Part shown: one piece after another, positions 16,553 to 25,879 of the stretch
How the letters are laid out: each line of letters opens with the position of its first letter
Numbering within the stretch: position 1 is the stretch's first letter
Assembly: GCF_001412655.1 (NCBI RefSeq)
Contig: NZ_CP012996.1
Span: 5,952,001 to 6,016,000 of the forward strand
Length of the DNA stretch: 64,000 nucleotides
Reading direction: 5' to 3'
DNA from: Pedobacter sp. PACM 27299
GTDB taxonomy: Bacteria > Bacteroidota > Bacteroidia > Sphingobacteriales > Sphingobacteriaceae
Notes under the pieces: model-generated
Told to the model about the DNA's origin: nothing
The model's input: the letters and a program-made list of their open reading frames with translations, nothing else
Database searches by the model: none
Made by a program: the position numbers and the translations under genes

Positions 16553-18034
16553 TTGGATTTCAAAGATTTTAATTTTAACCCTGATTTATTAGAGGGTTTA
16601 TTAGCCATGGGTTTTCGCAATGCGACTCCCATCCAAACAGCAGCTATTCCGCTAATTCTAGATAAAAAAGATTTAATCGCCTGCGCACAAACAGGTACCG
16701 GGAAAACTGGTGCTTACTTGCTGCCGATCATGAACATGATCAGCATGACGGAAAATCGCCATAACAATACCTTGATATTGGCGCCTACCCGTGAGCTGGC
16801 ACAGCAAATAGATTTACAGGTAGAAGCACTTTCCTATTTCACGAACATCAGTTCCTTAACGGTTTATGGTGGTGGAGATGGGATAGCTTATGAGCAGCAA
16901 AAACGCTCTATGCGCGAAGGTGTAGACATCATTATTGCCACTCCGGGACGTTTAATCTCCCACCTTTCCTCAGGATTATTGAAACTGGATCAGTTGCAGC
17001 ACCTGGTATTGGATGAGGCAGATAGAATGCTGGACATGGGCTTTTATGATGACATCATGCGCATCGTAAGTTTCCTGCCAAAGAAAAGACAAACGGTACT
17101 GTTCTCGGCAACTATGCCGCCTAAAATAAGAACGCTTGCGGGCAGATTGCTCCACAACCCGGAACAGATCAGCATTGCCATTTCTAAACCTGCAGCGGGA
17201 ATTAACCAGCAGGCCTATATGGTTCATGACTCACAGAAAGTAAAATTACTGACGGAATTGATGAAAAATGTAGAGTTTCCAAGCATCTTGATTTTTGCTT
17301 CTACGAAGGAAAAAGTAAAAAATCTGGGCAAGGTTTTCCGTGGATTAGGATTCAAAGCAGAAGCATTCCATTCGGATTTAGGTCAGAAAGAACGGGAAGC
17401 AATTTTATCAGAGTTCAAGAATAAACGCGTTCCGGTTTTGATTGGGACAGACGTTTTATCTAGAGGAATTGATGTGGAAGGAATTAGTTTGGTGATCAAT
17501 TTTGATGTCCCTCATGATCCGGAAGATTATATCCACAGGATCGGAAGAACAGCAAGAGCGGCCACTACGGGTACCGCAATTACCCTGGTGAATGAAAAGG
17601 ACAAGCGCAAATTTGCGAATATTGAAAAACTGATTGACAAGACAATCGACAGAATGCCGCTGCCTGAACATTTTGGAGCAGTTCCGGCAGATGCACCAGA
17701 AAGTTCTTCAGAGAAAAAATATGACCGTAAGAAACCACAGCGTAAAGTCTGGGGCAAGAAACCTAAAGGAAAAGGTTCAGGTACTCAAAGGAGTGCTGAT
17801 GCTACTGCTGGCACCAATGTAAGTTCTGCAGCAGCTGCTGCAAACCAAACGCCTGCAGGAACTGTTGATGTAAATACAAGTTCTGCTGTTGCAAATGCAA
17901 CTGCGCCTGGGGTAACTAAAAATGCTCCTGCTTCAGAAAACCCAGTTAAAAATCCTTCTGAAACCACTAAAACAACAAGTACGGCCGATACTGCAGCTCC
18001 TGTTTCAGGTGATGCAAGTCCGACGAAAGAATAG
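16553..18034 (+). CDS. DEAD-box RNA helicase (RhlE-like)
   Basis: This 493-residue protein shows the full helicase set: Q motif (GFRNATPIQTAAIP), motif I (AQTGTGKTGAY), Ia (PTRELAQQ), DEAD (LDEADRMLDMGF), SAT, and the C-terminal HRIGRTAR. The catalytic core ends near residue 375. A short basic segment (KKYDRKKPQRKVWGKKPKGK) and then an about 80-residue Ala/Thr/Ser/Pro-rich tail follow. It unwinds short RNA duplexes, probably in ribosome assembly or cold adaptation. The start is TTG at 16553, since no in-frame ATG precedes the conserved DFKDFNF start. The rarA gene follows after 19 bp. Confidence 0.92.
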   Translation: MDFKDFNFNPDLLEGLLAMGFRNATPIQTAAIPLILDKKDLIACAQTGTGKTGAYLLPIMNMISMTENRHNNTLILAPTRELAQQIDLQVEALSYFTNISSLTVYGGGDGIAYEQQKRSMREGVDIIIATPGRLISHLSSGLLKLDQLQHLVLDEADRMLDMGFYDDIMRIVSFLPKKRQTVLFSATMPPKIRTLAGRLLHNPEQISIAISKPAAGINQQAYMVHDSQKVKLLTELMKNVEFPSILIFASTKEKVKNLGKVFRGLGFKAEAFHSDLGQKEREAILSEFKNKRVPVLIGTDVLSRGIDVEGISLVINFDVPHDPEDYIHRIGRTARAATTGTAITLVNEKDKRKFANIEKLIDKTIDRMPLPEHFGAVPADAPESSSEKKYDRKKPQRKVWGKKPKGKGSGTQRSADATAGTNVSSAAAAANQTPAGTVDVNTSSAVANATAPGVTKNAPASENPVKNPSETTKTTSTADTAAPVSGDASPTKE

Positions 18035-18053
18035 GAATAAAAACTTACTGACT

Positions 18054-19334
18054 ATGCAAAACCTACCTCCTTTAGCAGAGCGTATGCGCCCTCAAAATCT
18101 GGATGAATATGTGGGTCAGCAGCATTTAGTAGGTCCTGATGCTGTATTGCGTAAAGCCATTCAAAGCGGGCAACTCCCATCAATGATTTTTTGGGGCCCG
18201 CCGGGTGTTGGGAAAACTACACTTGCTTATATTATATCTCAAACCTTAGACCGCCCCTTTTTTAACCTGAGCGCCATTAATTCCGGTGTAAAAGACATCA
18301 GAGACGTGATCGACCGGGCCGCAGCGCTCAAAGACAGCTTCATGGGCCTTCCGATTCTCTTTATCGATGAGATCCACCGTTTCAGCAAATCGCAGCAAGA
18401 TAGTTTGCTGGGTGCCGTAGAAAGAGGATTGGTGACGCTGATTGGCGCAACCACCGAAAATCCTTCTTTTGAAGTCATCTCCGCTTTATTGTCCCGCTCG
18501 CAGGTTTATATTCTAAAATCGCTGAATGAGGAAGAACTTTCCGGCTTACTGCAAACTGCAATTCAGCAGGATAAAGTGCTAAAGGAAAAGAAAATCACCA
18601 TTAAAGAGCATGAGGCCTTGATTCGTTTATCCGGTGGTGACGCCAGAAAGCTGCTCAACGTCCTCGAAATTGCGATCAATGGTATTGGTGGAGATAAAAT
18701 TGTGCTGACCAATGAAAATGTATTAAAACATGCCCAGCAAAACCTGGCTTTATATGATAAAGCTGGCGAGCAGCATTATGACATCATTTCTGCCTTTATA
18801 AAAAGTATCCGAGGCAGTGATCCCAATGCTGCTGTATATTGGCTTGCCAGGATGATTGAAGGTGGTGAAGATCCTTCTTTTATCGCCAGAAGGTTATTGA
18901 TCCTGGCTTCAGAAGACATCGGCAATGCCAATCCAAATGCCCTTTTACTGGCCAACAACTGTTTTCAGGCGGTCAATGTAATTGGTTACCCTGAATCCAG
19001 GATCATTCTGGCTCAAGCAGTTACCTACATGGCTTCTTCGGCCAAAAGTAATGCGGCCTACGAGGCGATAAATAAAGCTCAGGCCTTGGTGAAACAAACG
19101 GGCAATTTGCCAGTCCCATTACATATACGGAATGCCCCTACTAAGCTGATGAAAAATATTGGATACGGTAAAGACTACCAATATGCACATGGTTTTGAAG
19201 GTAATTTCTCGGAACAGGAATATTTCCCTGACACCTTGAGCGGCACCAAACTATATGACCCGGGAAAGAATCCTGCGGAAGAAAAACTGAGGGAGAAATT
19301 ACGTCAAAACTGGAAAAATAAGTACAACTATTAA
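18054..19334 (+). CDS. rarA: Replication-associated recombination protein A (AAA+ ATPase)
   Basis: This 426-residue AAA+ ATPase has Walker A (GPPGVGKTT) near residue 50, Walker B and the adjacent motif (FIDEIHRFSKSQQD), sensor 1 (IGATTENPSFEV) and the C-terminal MgsA/RarA tetramer domain (AVYWLARMIEGGEDPSFIAR, KLMKNIGYGKDYQYAH). RarA acts at stalled replication forks with SSB. The ATG at 18054 begins the family-typical MQNLPPLAERMRP; the longer frame from 17922 overlaps the helicase tail and is rejected. It lies 1 bp before the DUF5687 gene. Confidence 0.95.
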   Translation: MQNLPPLAERMRPQNLDEYVGQQHLVGPDAVLRKAIQSGQLPSMIFWGPPGVGKTTLAYIISQTLDRPFFNLSAINSGVKDIRDVIDRAAALKDSFMGLPILFIDEIHRFSKSQQDSLLGAVERGLVTLIGATTENPSFEVISALLSRSQVYILKSLNEEELSGLLQTAIQQDKVLKEKKITIKEHEALIRLSGGDARKLLNVLEIAINGIGGDKIVLTNENVLKHAQQNLALYDKAGEQHYDIISAFIKSIRGSDPNAAVYWLARMIEGGEDPSFIARRLLILASEDIGNANPNALLLANNCFQAVNVIGYPESRIILAQAVTYMASSAKSNAAYEAINKAQALVKQTGNLPVPLHIRNAPTKLMKNIGYGKDYQYAHGFEGNFSEQEYFPDTLSGTKLYDPGKNPAEEKLREKLRQNWKNKYNY

Positions 19335-19335
19335 T

Positions 19336-20814
19336 ATGCTATCGACTTTTCTAGACCATCAATGGAAAGCCTTCTGGCGATCAAAAAATAAAGGCGGAAC
19401 AATTGCAACACAGCTGCTCATCGGATTTGTGGTGATCTATCTGCTGGGGGTGGCCATTTTCCTGGGCATTGGCTTAGAGATATTCATTGCAAAAGCATTC
19501 CCTGATAAAGATGTATTTGAAGTTTTCAACGGACTAATTCTTTATTATTTCGCCATGGATTTCCTGATGAGGATGCAATTGCAGGAATTGCCCACGCTGA
19601 GTATTGTCCCCTATCTCCATTTGAGGATTCCGAAAAGAAAGATTGTTAATTTCTTAAATATACGGTCGCTATTTTCTGCTTTTAATATCTTACCGCTGTT
19701 TTTATTCCTGCCTTTCTGCTTTACCGCAGTGGCTAGTGTATACAGTCCGCTAACGGCCCTGATGTATTTCATGGCTATCATCTCCTTGGTGATCTTTAAC
19801 AATTATGCCGCCTTATATATCAAAAGACTGAGCATACAGCATTTGAAATTAGTACCAATCACCTTAGCCCTGATTGTTGGACTGGGCTTACTGGAATATT
19901 TCAAAGTATTTTCTATTGCGGCAATTTCAAATGCGGTCTTCAATTACATTGCAGATCAGCCTTTCGCCGCATTGGGCTTTACCTTTTTAGCGATAGGAAT
20001 GTTTTTAGTCAATGCCAGGTACTTGCGCAATAACCTCTATACGGAAGAATTGAGCAGTGCAGAGGCCTTAAAGACCAGCACAGACTATCCTTTTCTGGAT
20101 CGTTTTGGAAAAGTTGGCACTTATGTGGCATTAGAGATCAAACTTATTCTGAGGAATAAAAGAAGCCGTTCGGCGGTAACCATGAGTCTGCTATTTTTGT
20201 TTTACGGTTTCCTTTTTTATAAGAAGGAGCTTCTGGATAAAGACAACCTGAACCTCATGCTTTTCGCTGCTATATTTATGACGGGCAATACCATCAGTAT
20301 TTATGGACAGTTCATGTTTGGCTGGCAATCGGCACATTTTGATGGCTTGATGGCTAATAAAATCGACATTAAAGACTTTATCCGGGCAAAATTCCTTTTA
20401 TTCACACTATTCTCCACATTTACCACCTTGGTGGCTTGTTTATATGGGTTCATCAGCTGGAAGATATTGGTGATTCAATTTGCTGCTTATTTTTATAATA
20501 TAGGGATAGGTACCATTGTGGTCTTATATTTTGCCACTCAAAATTATCGCGCGATGGACCTGACTAAAGGTTCCAGCTTTAACTTCCAGGGTGTTGGTGC
20601 TTCCCAATGGATATTGGGATTGCCTTATTTTTTAAGCCCCTACCTGATTGTCCTTCCCTTTTCGCTGAACGGCCATCCTTACTGGGGCTTGCTGGCATTG
20701 GGCTTATGCGGTCTTATCGCCTTCCTGACCCAGGAGTTCTGGGTAGATTGTTTAGTGAAAGAGTTCAATAAGAAAAAATATAAAATTGCAGCTGGCTTTA
20801 GAGAAAAATCATGA
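19336..20814 (+). CDS. DUF5687 membrane protein, probable ABC exporter permease
   Basis: This 492-residue protein has about 12 hydrophobic segments spread over its length and the DUF5687 start (FLDHQWKAFWRSKNKGG). It overlaps the following ATP-binding gene by 4 bp (ATGA), so it is very probably the permease of that transporter. The substrate is unknown. It lies 1 bp after rarA, an operon position that may be incidental. Confidence 0.85.
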   Translation: MLSTFLDHQWKAFWRSKNKGGTIATQLLIGFVVIYLLGVAIFLGIGLEIFIAKAFPDKDVFEVFNGLILYYFAMDFLMRMQLQELPTLSIVPYLHLRIPKRKIVNFLNIRSLFSAFNILPLFLFLPFCFTAVASVYSPLTALMYFMAIISLVIFNNYAALYIKRLSIQHLKLVPITLALIVGLGLLEYFKVFSIAAISNAVFNYIADQPFAALGFTFLAIGMFLVNARYLRNNLYTEELSSAEALKTSTDYPFLDRFGKVGTYVALEIKLILRNKRSRSAVTMSLLFLFYGFLFYKKELLDKDNLNLMLFAAIFMTGNTISIYGQFMFGWQSAHFDGLMANKIDIKDFIRAKFLLFTLFSTFTTLVACLYGFISWKILVIQFAAYFYNIGIGTIVVLYFATQNYRAMDLTKGSSFNFQGVGASQWILGLPYFLSPYLIVLPFSLNGHPYWGLLALGLCGLIAFLTQEFWVDCLVKEFNKKKYKIAAGFREKS

Positions 20815-21509
20815 TTTTAGAAATTTCAAACTTAAAAAAGACCTACGGTAACCGTACTGTAGTCAATATTGAGTCCCTACAGCTCCATGCCGGGGAAACG
20901 GTGGGAATTGTAGGTAACAATGGTGCCGGAAAAACCACGATGTTTAGAATGGCATTAGACCTGATTCGTCCTACGGAAGGAGAAATCCGATCTAAAGGAG
21001 AGCTGATCGGCCAAAATGACCAATGGAAAGATTATACCGCTTCCTATCTGGATGAAGGTTTTTTAATTGATTACCTTACAGCTGAAGAATATTTTATGTT
21101 TATCGGTGGCCTTCATCAGATGACTGCTGCCCATGTCAATGATTACCTCCAGCAATTTCAAGATTTCTTCAATGGGGAGATCCTGAATAAAGGCAAGTAT
21201 ATCAGAGACTTCTCTAAGGGGAATCAAAATAAAATAGGGATTGCGGCTTCGCTGATGCAAAATCCGGAGCTTTTGATTTTGGATGAGCCTTTTGCCAATC
21301 TGGACCCAACTACACAGATCCGGTTGAAAACGCTGATTAAGTCGCTGAAATCGGAACGTCAGATGGCCACCCTGATTTCCAGTCATGATTTAAACCATGT
21401 CACTGACGTATGTGACAGGATCATCTTAATGGAAAAAGGACTGATTATCAAAGACCTGCAGACTACGGCCAACACTTTGATGGAACTGGAAGCCTATTTT
21501 GCAGAATAG
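20811..21509 (+). CDS. ABC transporter ATP-binding protein
   Basis: This 232-residue ATPase has Walker A (GIVGNNGAGKTTMFRM) near residue 32, the Q-loop region, Walker B with the catalytic Glu (LLILDEPFANLDP) near 155 and the H-loop (SSHDLNHV). The ABC signature reads FSKGNQNKIGI in place of the standard LSGGQ; variants of this kind occur in the CcmA/NatA-like class. It overlaps the permease gene by 4 bp. It should drive export through the DUF5687 protein. Substrate unknown. Confidence 0.93.
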   Translation: MILEISNLKKTYGNRTVVNIESLQLHAGETVGIVGNNGAGKTTMFRMALDLIRPTEGEIRSKGELIGQNDQWKDYTASYLDEGFLIDYLTAEEYFMFIGGLHQMTAAHVNDYLQQFQDFFNGEILNKGKYIRDFSKGNQNKIGIAASLMQNPELLILDEPFANLDPTTQIRLKTLIKSLKSERQMATLISSHDLNHVTDVCDRIILMEKGLIIKDLQTTANTLMELEAYFAE

Positions 21510-21650
21510 TAAAAAGTATTGTACAGAATTATAGTCAGTCTTCCGACCAGTTTTTACCTATTTTCAGCGCCTGCGCCTCATTTTTACACGAGATTAAGCT
21601 GTTAAATTATTTCTATGACACAATAATTTTACAAAACACGAATTTGGCAT

Positions 21651-21658
21651 TACGTTTG
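21651..21658 (+). promoter_or_regulatory. -7 box of the OmpA-like lipoprotein gene
   Basis: TACGTTTG matches TAnnTTTG, 33 nt before the ATG at 21692. The -33 region (21627-21630) is TTTT, a partial match. Confidence 0.5.
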
Positions 21659-21691
21659 ATTAACGCACTGGGTAAAATAAAATATAAAACT

Positions 21692-22372
21692 ATGGTTACT
21701 TCAAAATTTAAAATAGCAGCATTTAGTATCGCTTTAGCTATGGGTGCAATGACATTCCAAGGCTGCGATAGCTTAACTAAAACACAAAAAGGCGCAGGTA
21801 TCGGTGCTACTGCAGGTGGTGTTCTAGGTGCTATTATCGGAAAAAAAGCGGGTAACACTGCTGTTGGGGCTATCATTGGTGCTGCTGTTGGTGGTACTGC
21901 AGGTGGATTTATTGGAAAAAGAATGGACAAACAAGCAGCAGAGATTCAAACTGCAATCCCAAATGCTGAAGTAATCCGTGAAGGTGAAGGTATTATCGTG
22001 AAGTTTGATAGTGGTATTCTTTTTGGATTCGACAAATCTGACTTAACTGCAGCGGCAAAAACAAACGTACAATCATTAGCGGCTTCACTTACTAAATATC
22101 CAGGAACGGACATTAAGGTAATTGGCCACACTGATAACGTAGGAAAAGAAGCTTATAACATGGCCCTTTCTGAAAGAAGAGCAGCAGCTGTTAAAGCTTA
22201 TGCGGTTTCTCAAGGTGTTCCTGCATCACGTTTAATTACCATTGGAAAAGGAATGTCTGAGCCAATTGCTGACAACACTACTGAAGCTGGAAGGGCTGCC
22301 AACCGTAGAGTTGAGGTTGTAATCGTTGCAAACGATCAATTGAAACAACAAGCTACACAACAAGGCAAATAA
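21692..22372 (+). CDS. OmpA-family lipoprotein with glycine-zipper segment
   Basis: This 226-residue protein has a lipoprotein signal (MTFQGC, lipidated Cys near 22). A glycine-rich zipper (about 30-75; GAGIGATAGGVLGAIIG and a second repeat) may insert in the membrane. An OmpA-like peptidoglycan-binding domain (about 95-215) carries FGFDKSDLT, GHTDNVGKEAYNMALSERRA and AANRRVEV. It anchors the outer membrane to the cell wall, as in the YiaD-like group. The ATG at 21692 begins the signal peptide; an upstream TTG frame start at 21644 overlaps the predicted -7 box and is rejected. Confidence 0.92.
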   Translation: MVTSKFKIAAFSIALAMGAMTFQGCDSLTKTQKGAGIGATAGGVLGAIIGKKAGNTAVGAIIGAAVGGTAGGFIGKRMDKQAAEIQTAIPNAEVIREGEGIIVKFDSGILFGFDKSDLTAAAKTNVQSLAASLTKYPGTDIKVIGHTDNVGKEAYNMALSERRAAAVKAYAVSQGVPASRLITIGKGMSEPIADNTTEAGRAANRRVEVVIVANDQLKQQATQQGK

Positions 22373-22401
22373 TACGCACATTTACATCTACCTATAAAAA
22401 C

Positions 22402-22436
22402 AAAAACCCGTCGTACTTTAGTACTTCGGGTTTTTT
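22402..22436. terminator. Terminator between the OmpA-like and hypothetical genes
   Basis: AAAACCCG pairs with CGGGTTTTTT around a small inner GTAC/GTAC stem; a T run at 22431-22436 completes it. The genes on both sides converge on it. Confidence 0.8.
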
Positions 22437-22453
22437 ATGTGATCAGATTTTTA

Positions 22454-22816
22454 TTAAACTTCTGGTTGCTCTGTACCGTAGATATCTTCAAAATAATGTA
22501 TCGTTAACGATTTTAGCAGTAATTCCTGCTCCATCATTGCGAATGAAGGAACGGGTTTAATCAGCTTCCAATGCGGCCATCCATCCTGGTCTAATCCTTC
22601 CAGTTCATAGAAGCCCATTTCACTCAGTAAACGGCAGGTTGCAATGTGCATTAACTCCTCCTTTTGACGTTTACTGTACTTGCCAGGTCCTTTGCCTAAC
22701 TCCTGCACACCGATTAAAAACAACATCACCTTTAAATCGGGCACATCAGAATCAAACTCCTTAGCGATCTTTTGTTGCAAAATTTTCCATTTCGCATGTG
22801 TTTCTGCAGGTTTCAT
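22454..22816 (-). CDS. Conserved hypothetical protein
   Basis: This 120-residue soluble protein has no motif I recognise as a known enzyme. Visible features are an N-terminal helix (AETHAKWKILQQKIAKEF), a hydrophobic LKVMLFLIGVQELGKGPG segment followed by KYSKRQKEELMHIATCRLL, and an acidic C-terminus. The pattern fits a small helical protein known mostly from Bacteroidota. ATG at 22816 is preferred to the one at 22831, which adds MYLCS only. A TAnnTTTG match (22821-22828) ends 5 nt before it, so if that is the promoter the true start may be lower. Stand-alone gene, convergent with the OmpA-like lipoprotein. Confidence 0.7.
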   Translation of the reverse strand: MKPAETHAKWKILQQKIAKEFDSDVPDLKVMLFLIGVQELGKGPGKYSKRQKEELMHIATCRLLSEMGFYELEGLDQDGWPHWKLIKPVPSFAMMEQELLLKSLTIHYFEDIYGTEQPEV

Positions 22817-22983
22817 GGAGCAAAGATACAAATAAGCCCTTCGACTTATGACAATAATATTAAGGGTTTAGTCGGGCGTTTTACTATTTTAGCCTAATCA
22901 CACTTTTAAATAAAAAAGAGAATTTTAAACCTAGTGGATCCCATCACCGGTGTTTCATAAACCTTGAAAAAAATATATACCTC

Positions 22984-23997
22984 ATGGAAAAAACAATTAT
23001 AACGGGTCTGATGGCCTACGGAATGTCTGGTAAAGTATTCCATGCGCCATTTGTACATGCCCATCCCGGTTTTAAATTACATGCCCTAACCGAAAGAAAT
23101 CAGAAGAATGCCGCAGCAGATTATCCCGGAATCATCAGCTACGATACCATTGAGGATTTACTGACAGATGAAAAGATTGAACTGATCATTATCAATACGC
23201 CCAACAATACCCATTACGACTATGCGAAAAGAGCCTTGCAGGCAGGAAAACATATTCTGGTAGAGAAGCCGTTTACCGCCACTGCTGAGCAGGCAAAAGA
23301 GGTACTTGCCCTGGCAAAAGAATTGGATAAGAAAGTGCTTTTTTACCAAAACAGAAGGTGGGACAGTGATTTCAGGGCCGTTCGTGAAGTGATAGAAAGT
23401 GGAAAGCTAGGTAAATTGAGTGAAGTACATTTCCGTTACGACAGGTATCGTTCTACGATCGGCGTAAAAAGTTTTAAAGAAGAGCCGGTTGCTGCCAGTG
23501 GATTGATGTACGACCTGGGTCCGCATTTACTGGATCAGGCTTTGAGTATTTTCGGTAAACCGGAATCATTTCATAAGATACTGGGTAAAAACCGCGTAAA
23601 TACACAGGTAGACGATTACTTTTCTATCCATTTGAGTTATGCAGATAGTGTCAATGTATTTGTTCATTCCAACATGATGGTGGTAGAGGCTTTGCCTGCA
23701 TTTGTGATCAACGGAACCAATGGTTCATTGCATAAGGTAAGAGCGGACGCACAGGAAGCCCAATTACTGGCAGGAATGAAACTAGATGACCCTGCTTATG
23801 GAATTGAAGCTCCCGGAACGGAAGGTAAATTGTATTTACTGGATGCCGATGGAAAAAAAACAACACATATTATTCCTGCTTTACCGGGAAGCTACCTGCC
23901 ATTGTTTGAAGCGGTTTATCAGACAATCATAAATGAGCAGCCTTATCCGGTAACTGAAGAGCAGGTGATCACACAACTGGAAATATTGGAGGCTTAA
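22984..23997 (+). CDS. Gfo/Idh/MocA-family oxidoreductase
   Basis: This 337-residue NAD(P)-dependent oxidoreductase has an N-terminal Rossmann fold (GLMAYGMSGKVFHAPFV; a variant of GxGxxG typical of the YdgJ-like group), the conserved IINTPNNTHYDYA and the EKP motif (ILVEKPFTATA) near residue 95. The C-terminal Gfo/Idh domain includes YQNRRWDSDF and YDLGPHLLDQAL. Such enzymes oxidise or reduce sugars and inositols; the substrate is unclear. It lies 3 bp before the MtfA-like gene, so they are co-transcribed. Confidence 0.92.
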   Translation: MEKTIITGLMAYGMSGKVFHAPFVHAHPGFKLHALTERNQKNAAADYPGIISYDTIEDLLTDEKIELIIINTPNNTHYDYAKRALQAGKHILVEKPFTATAEQAKEVLALAKELDKKVLFYQNRRWDSDFRAVREVIESGKLGKLSEVHFRYDRYRSTIGVKSFKEEPVAASGLMYDLGPHLLDQALSIFGKPESFHKILGKNRVNTQVDDYFSIHLSYADSVNVFVHSNMMVVEALPAFVINGTNGSLHKVRADAQEAQLLAGMKLDDPAYGIEAPGTEGKLYLLDADGKKTTHIIPALPGSYLPLFEAVYQTIINEQPYPVTEEQVITQLEILEA

Positions 23998-24000
23998 CCC

Positions 24001-24783
24001 ATGCAGGCATTTTTCATACTGATCCCTATTTTGCTGTTGGTTTTCTATTTTATCTTTAGAAAAGACAGCCGCCACAACTATGTCAACTTAAGTGAGGAAG
24101 ACAAGCAGATGCTCTTCCAGCATGTGGTTTACTACCAGCACCTGACGGTAGAAGACCGTCTGCGCTTTGAGCAAAAAATTTCTGCTTTTCTGGCTGAGGT
24201 AAAAATTGAGGGTGTAGGCACTCCGGTGACTGTGCTTGATAAGTTATTGATTGCTTCCAGTGCGGTAATTCCTGTATTTGGTTTTGAGGACTGGCATTAC
24301 CGCAACCTGACCAATGTATTACTGTATCCAGATACTTTTAATGAGGACTTTCAATATGAAGGCGGTCAGCGGAATATCCTGGGCATGGTAGGCTCTGGCT
24401 ATATGAACGGTCAGATGATTTTATCCAGAGCGGCCTTGATCAAAGGTTTTTCCAATGCTGCTGATAAAGAAAACACGGCCATTCATGAATTTGTGCACTT
24501 GCTGGACAAGTCGGACGGCGCAACCGATGGGGTTCCCGAAAACCTGATGAAACATGAATATGTGGTGCCATGGATTCGGATGATCCACGAGGAAATGAAA
24601 AGAATTGAGAAAGGAAAATCAGACATTAACCCTTATGCCATCACAAATGAGGCGGAGTTTTTTGCGGTAGTGTCTGAATATTTCTTTGAGAAACCAGATC
24701 AGTTTAAGTCGAAACACCCGGAACTATATGATAGCTTAGCCGGAATATTCTCGCAGGATCTGGCAGCAGACAAGCATTCCTAG
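24001..24783 (+). CDS. MtfA-like zinc-dependent peptidase
   Basis: This 260-residue protein begins with one membrane helix (about 3-20) followed by an MtfA/DUF980 peptidase domain. The zinc motif HEFVH is in NTAIHEFVHLLDKSDG near residue 163, and downstream NEAEFFAVVSEYFFEKP supplies the third ligand region. In Escherichia coli MtfA links to the Mlc glucose regulator; here only the peptidase fold is supported. Co-transcribed with the oxidoreductase 3 bp upstream. Confidence 0.88.
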   Translation: MQAFFILIPILLLVFYFIFRKDSRHNYVNLSEEDKQMLFQHVVYYQHLTVEDRLRFEQKISAFLAEVKIEGVGTPVTVLDKLLIASSAVIPVFGFEDWHYRNLTNVLLYPDTFNEDFQYEGGQRNILGMVGSGYMNGQMILSRAALIKGFSNAADKENTAIHEFVHLLDKSDGATDGVPENLMKHEYVVPWIRMIHEEMKRIEKGKSDINPYAITNEAEFFAVVSEYFFEKPDQFKSKHPELYDSLAGIFSQDLAADKHS

Positions 24784-24804
24784 TCTGCTGAAGGGCATTC
24801 TTCT

Positions 24805-25794
24805 TTATAGACTGCCCAATAATGCCACATTGAATTCTGTGGGTACTTCTATATGCGGAATGTGCCCACAACCTTCAAATTCCACAATCTTTGCTCCTGG
24901 AATTTTAGCTGCAGTCTGCTTGCCTAAAAGACGATATTGGCCATGTATAGCCTGCTGATCAAGGCTTAACAAACCTTTTCCAACAATAGTTTTGTCTTCT
25001 TTTCCAATAAATAGAATCGTAGGTACACGAACATTGAAAAATTCATGAACTACTGGTTGTTCGTAGATCATGGTATAAGTCATGGCGTTTACTTTGGCCA
25101 GTCTCGGGAAATCTGCACTTTTTGTCATGCCTCCTGCGATGTTCACCAATTCGTCGTATTCTGGCTTCCATACGGTGAAGTAGGAGGTTTGATAATATTT
25201 TTTAACGCTTTCTGCAGTTGCTTTTAGTTCCGTCTGGTATTGCTGATCAGTACTCACATAAGGTACAAAATTGCGGTAATCTTCTAAACCTATCGGATTT
25301 TCCAATAAAAGTTTTTCGGTACTTTCCGGATACATCAATGCAAAGCGGGTAGCCAGTATCCCCCCCATAGAATGACCAAGGATATTTGCTTTTTGGATGC
25401 CTAAAGTGTCCAGCAATTGCTTATTCCAGCGTGCCAGCTGATGAAAGCTGTAGTGAATAAAGGCTTTAGAAGATCTGCCGAAGCCGATCTGATCCGGCAC
25501 CACTACTCTAAATCCGCGGTCAGTTAATGCTTTTATAGTGCCTCCCCAATAATATCCGCCAAAGTTTTTACCATGAAGTAGGACTACTGTTCTGCCATTG
25601 GCTTTCCCTACTGGTGCGACATCCATGTAGGCCATATTTAAATCCTGACCTTCGGTATGGATTCTGTAATACTTAACTGGATAAGGATATTTAACGTTTT
25701 CTAAGGTAATAGATAGGGTATCGGCTTGCTGTGCCAAAGTCGCTGTGGCACTGAAAAGCAGACACAGGTAAAGGGCAACTTTCTTATAAAACAT
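24805..25794 (-). CDS. Exported alpha/beta hydrolase
   Basis: This 329-residue protein has a signal peptide (about 1-21) and an alpha/beta hydrolase fold: oxyanion region LLHGKNFGG near 75, nucleophile elbow LGHSMGGIL near 142, acid in FIGKEDKTIV near 275 and His in EGCGHIPHIE near 312. It resembles periplasmic epoxide-hydrolase or esterase-type members; the substrate is unknown. It is divergent from hutH with 85 bp between starts. Confidence 0.9.
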   Translation of the reverse strand: MFYKKVALYLCLLFSATATLAQQADTLSITLENVKYPYPVKYYRIHTEGQDLNMAYMDVAPVGKANGRTVVLLHGKNFGGYYWGGTIKALTDRGFRVVVPDQIGFGRSSKAFIHYSFHQLARWNKQLLDTLGIQKANILGHSMGGILATRFALMYPESTEKLLLENPIGLEDYRNFVPYVSTDQQYQTELKATAESVKKYYQTSYFTVWKPEYDELVNIAGGMTKSADFPRLAKVNAMTYTMIYEQPVVHEFFNVRVPTILFIGKEDKTIVGKGLLSLDQQAIHGQYRLLGKQTAAKIPGAKIVEFEGCGHIPHIEVPTEFNVALLGSL

Positions 25795-25855
25795 AATGCT
25801 GGTTTTAGGAAAAACAATAATAGGAACTGAAAGTTCTAAACTTAAGCATTATTTA

Positions 25856-25863
25856 TATTTTTG
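25856..25863 (+). promoter_or_regulatory. Possible -7 box of hutH
   Basis: TATTTTTG matches TAnnTTTG, 16 nt before the ATG at 25880. No TTTG at the -33 position. Confidence 0.4.
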
Positions 25864-25879
25864 GGGAAATATAAAATGT

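Noticed and set aside
17922..18053. Upstream extension of rarA
   Set aside because: It overlaps the helicase tail in another frame and lacks any RarA similarity; ATG 18054 begins the conserved N-terminus.
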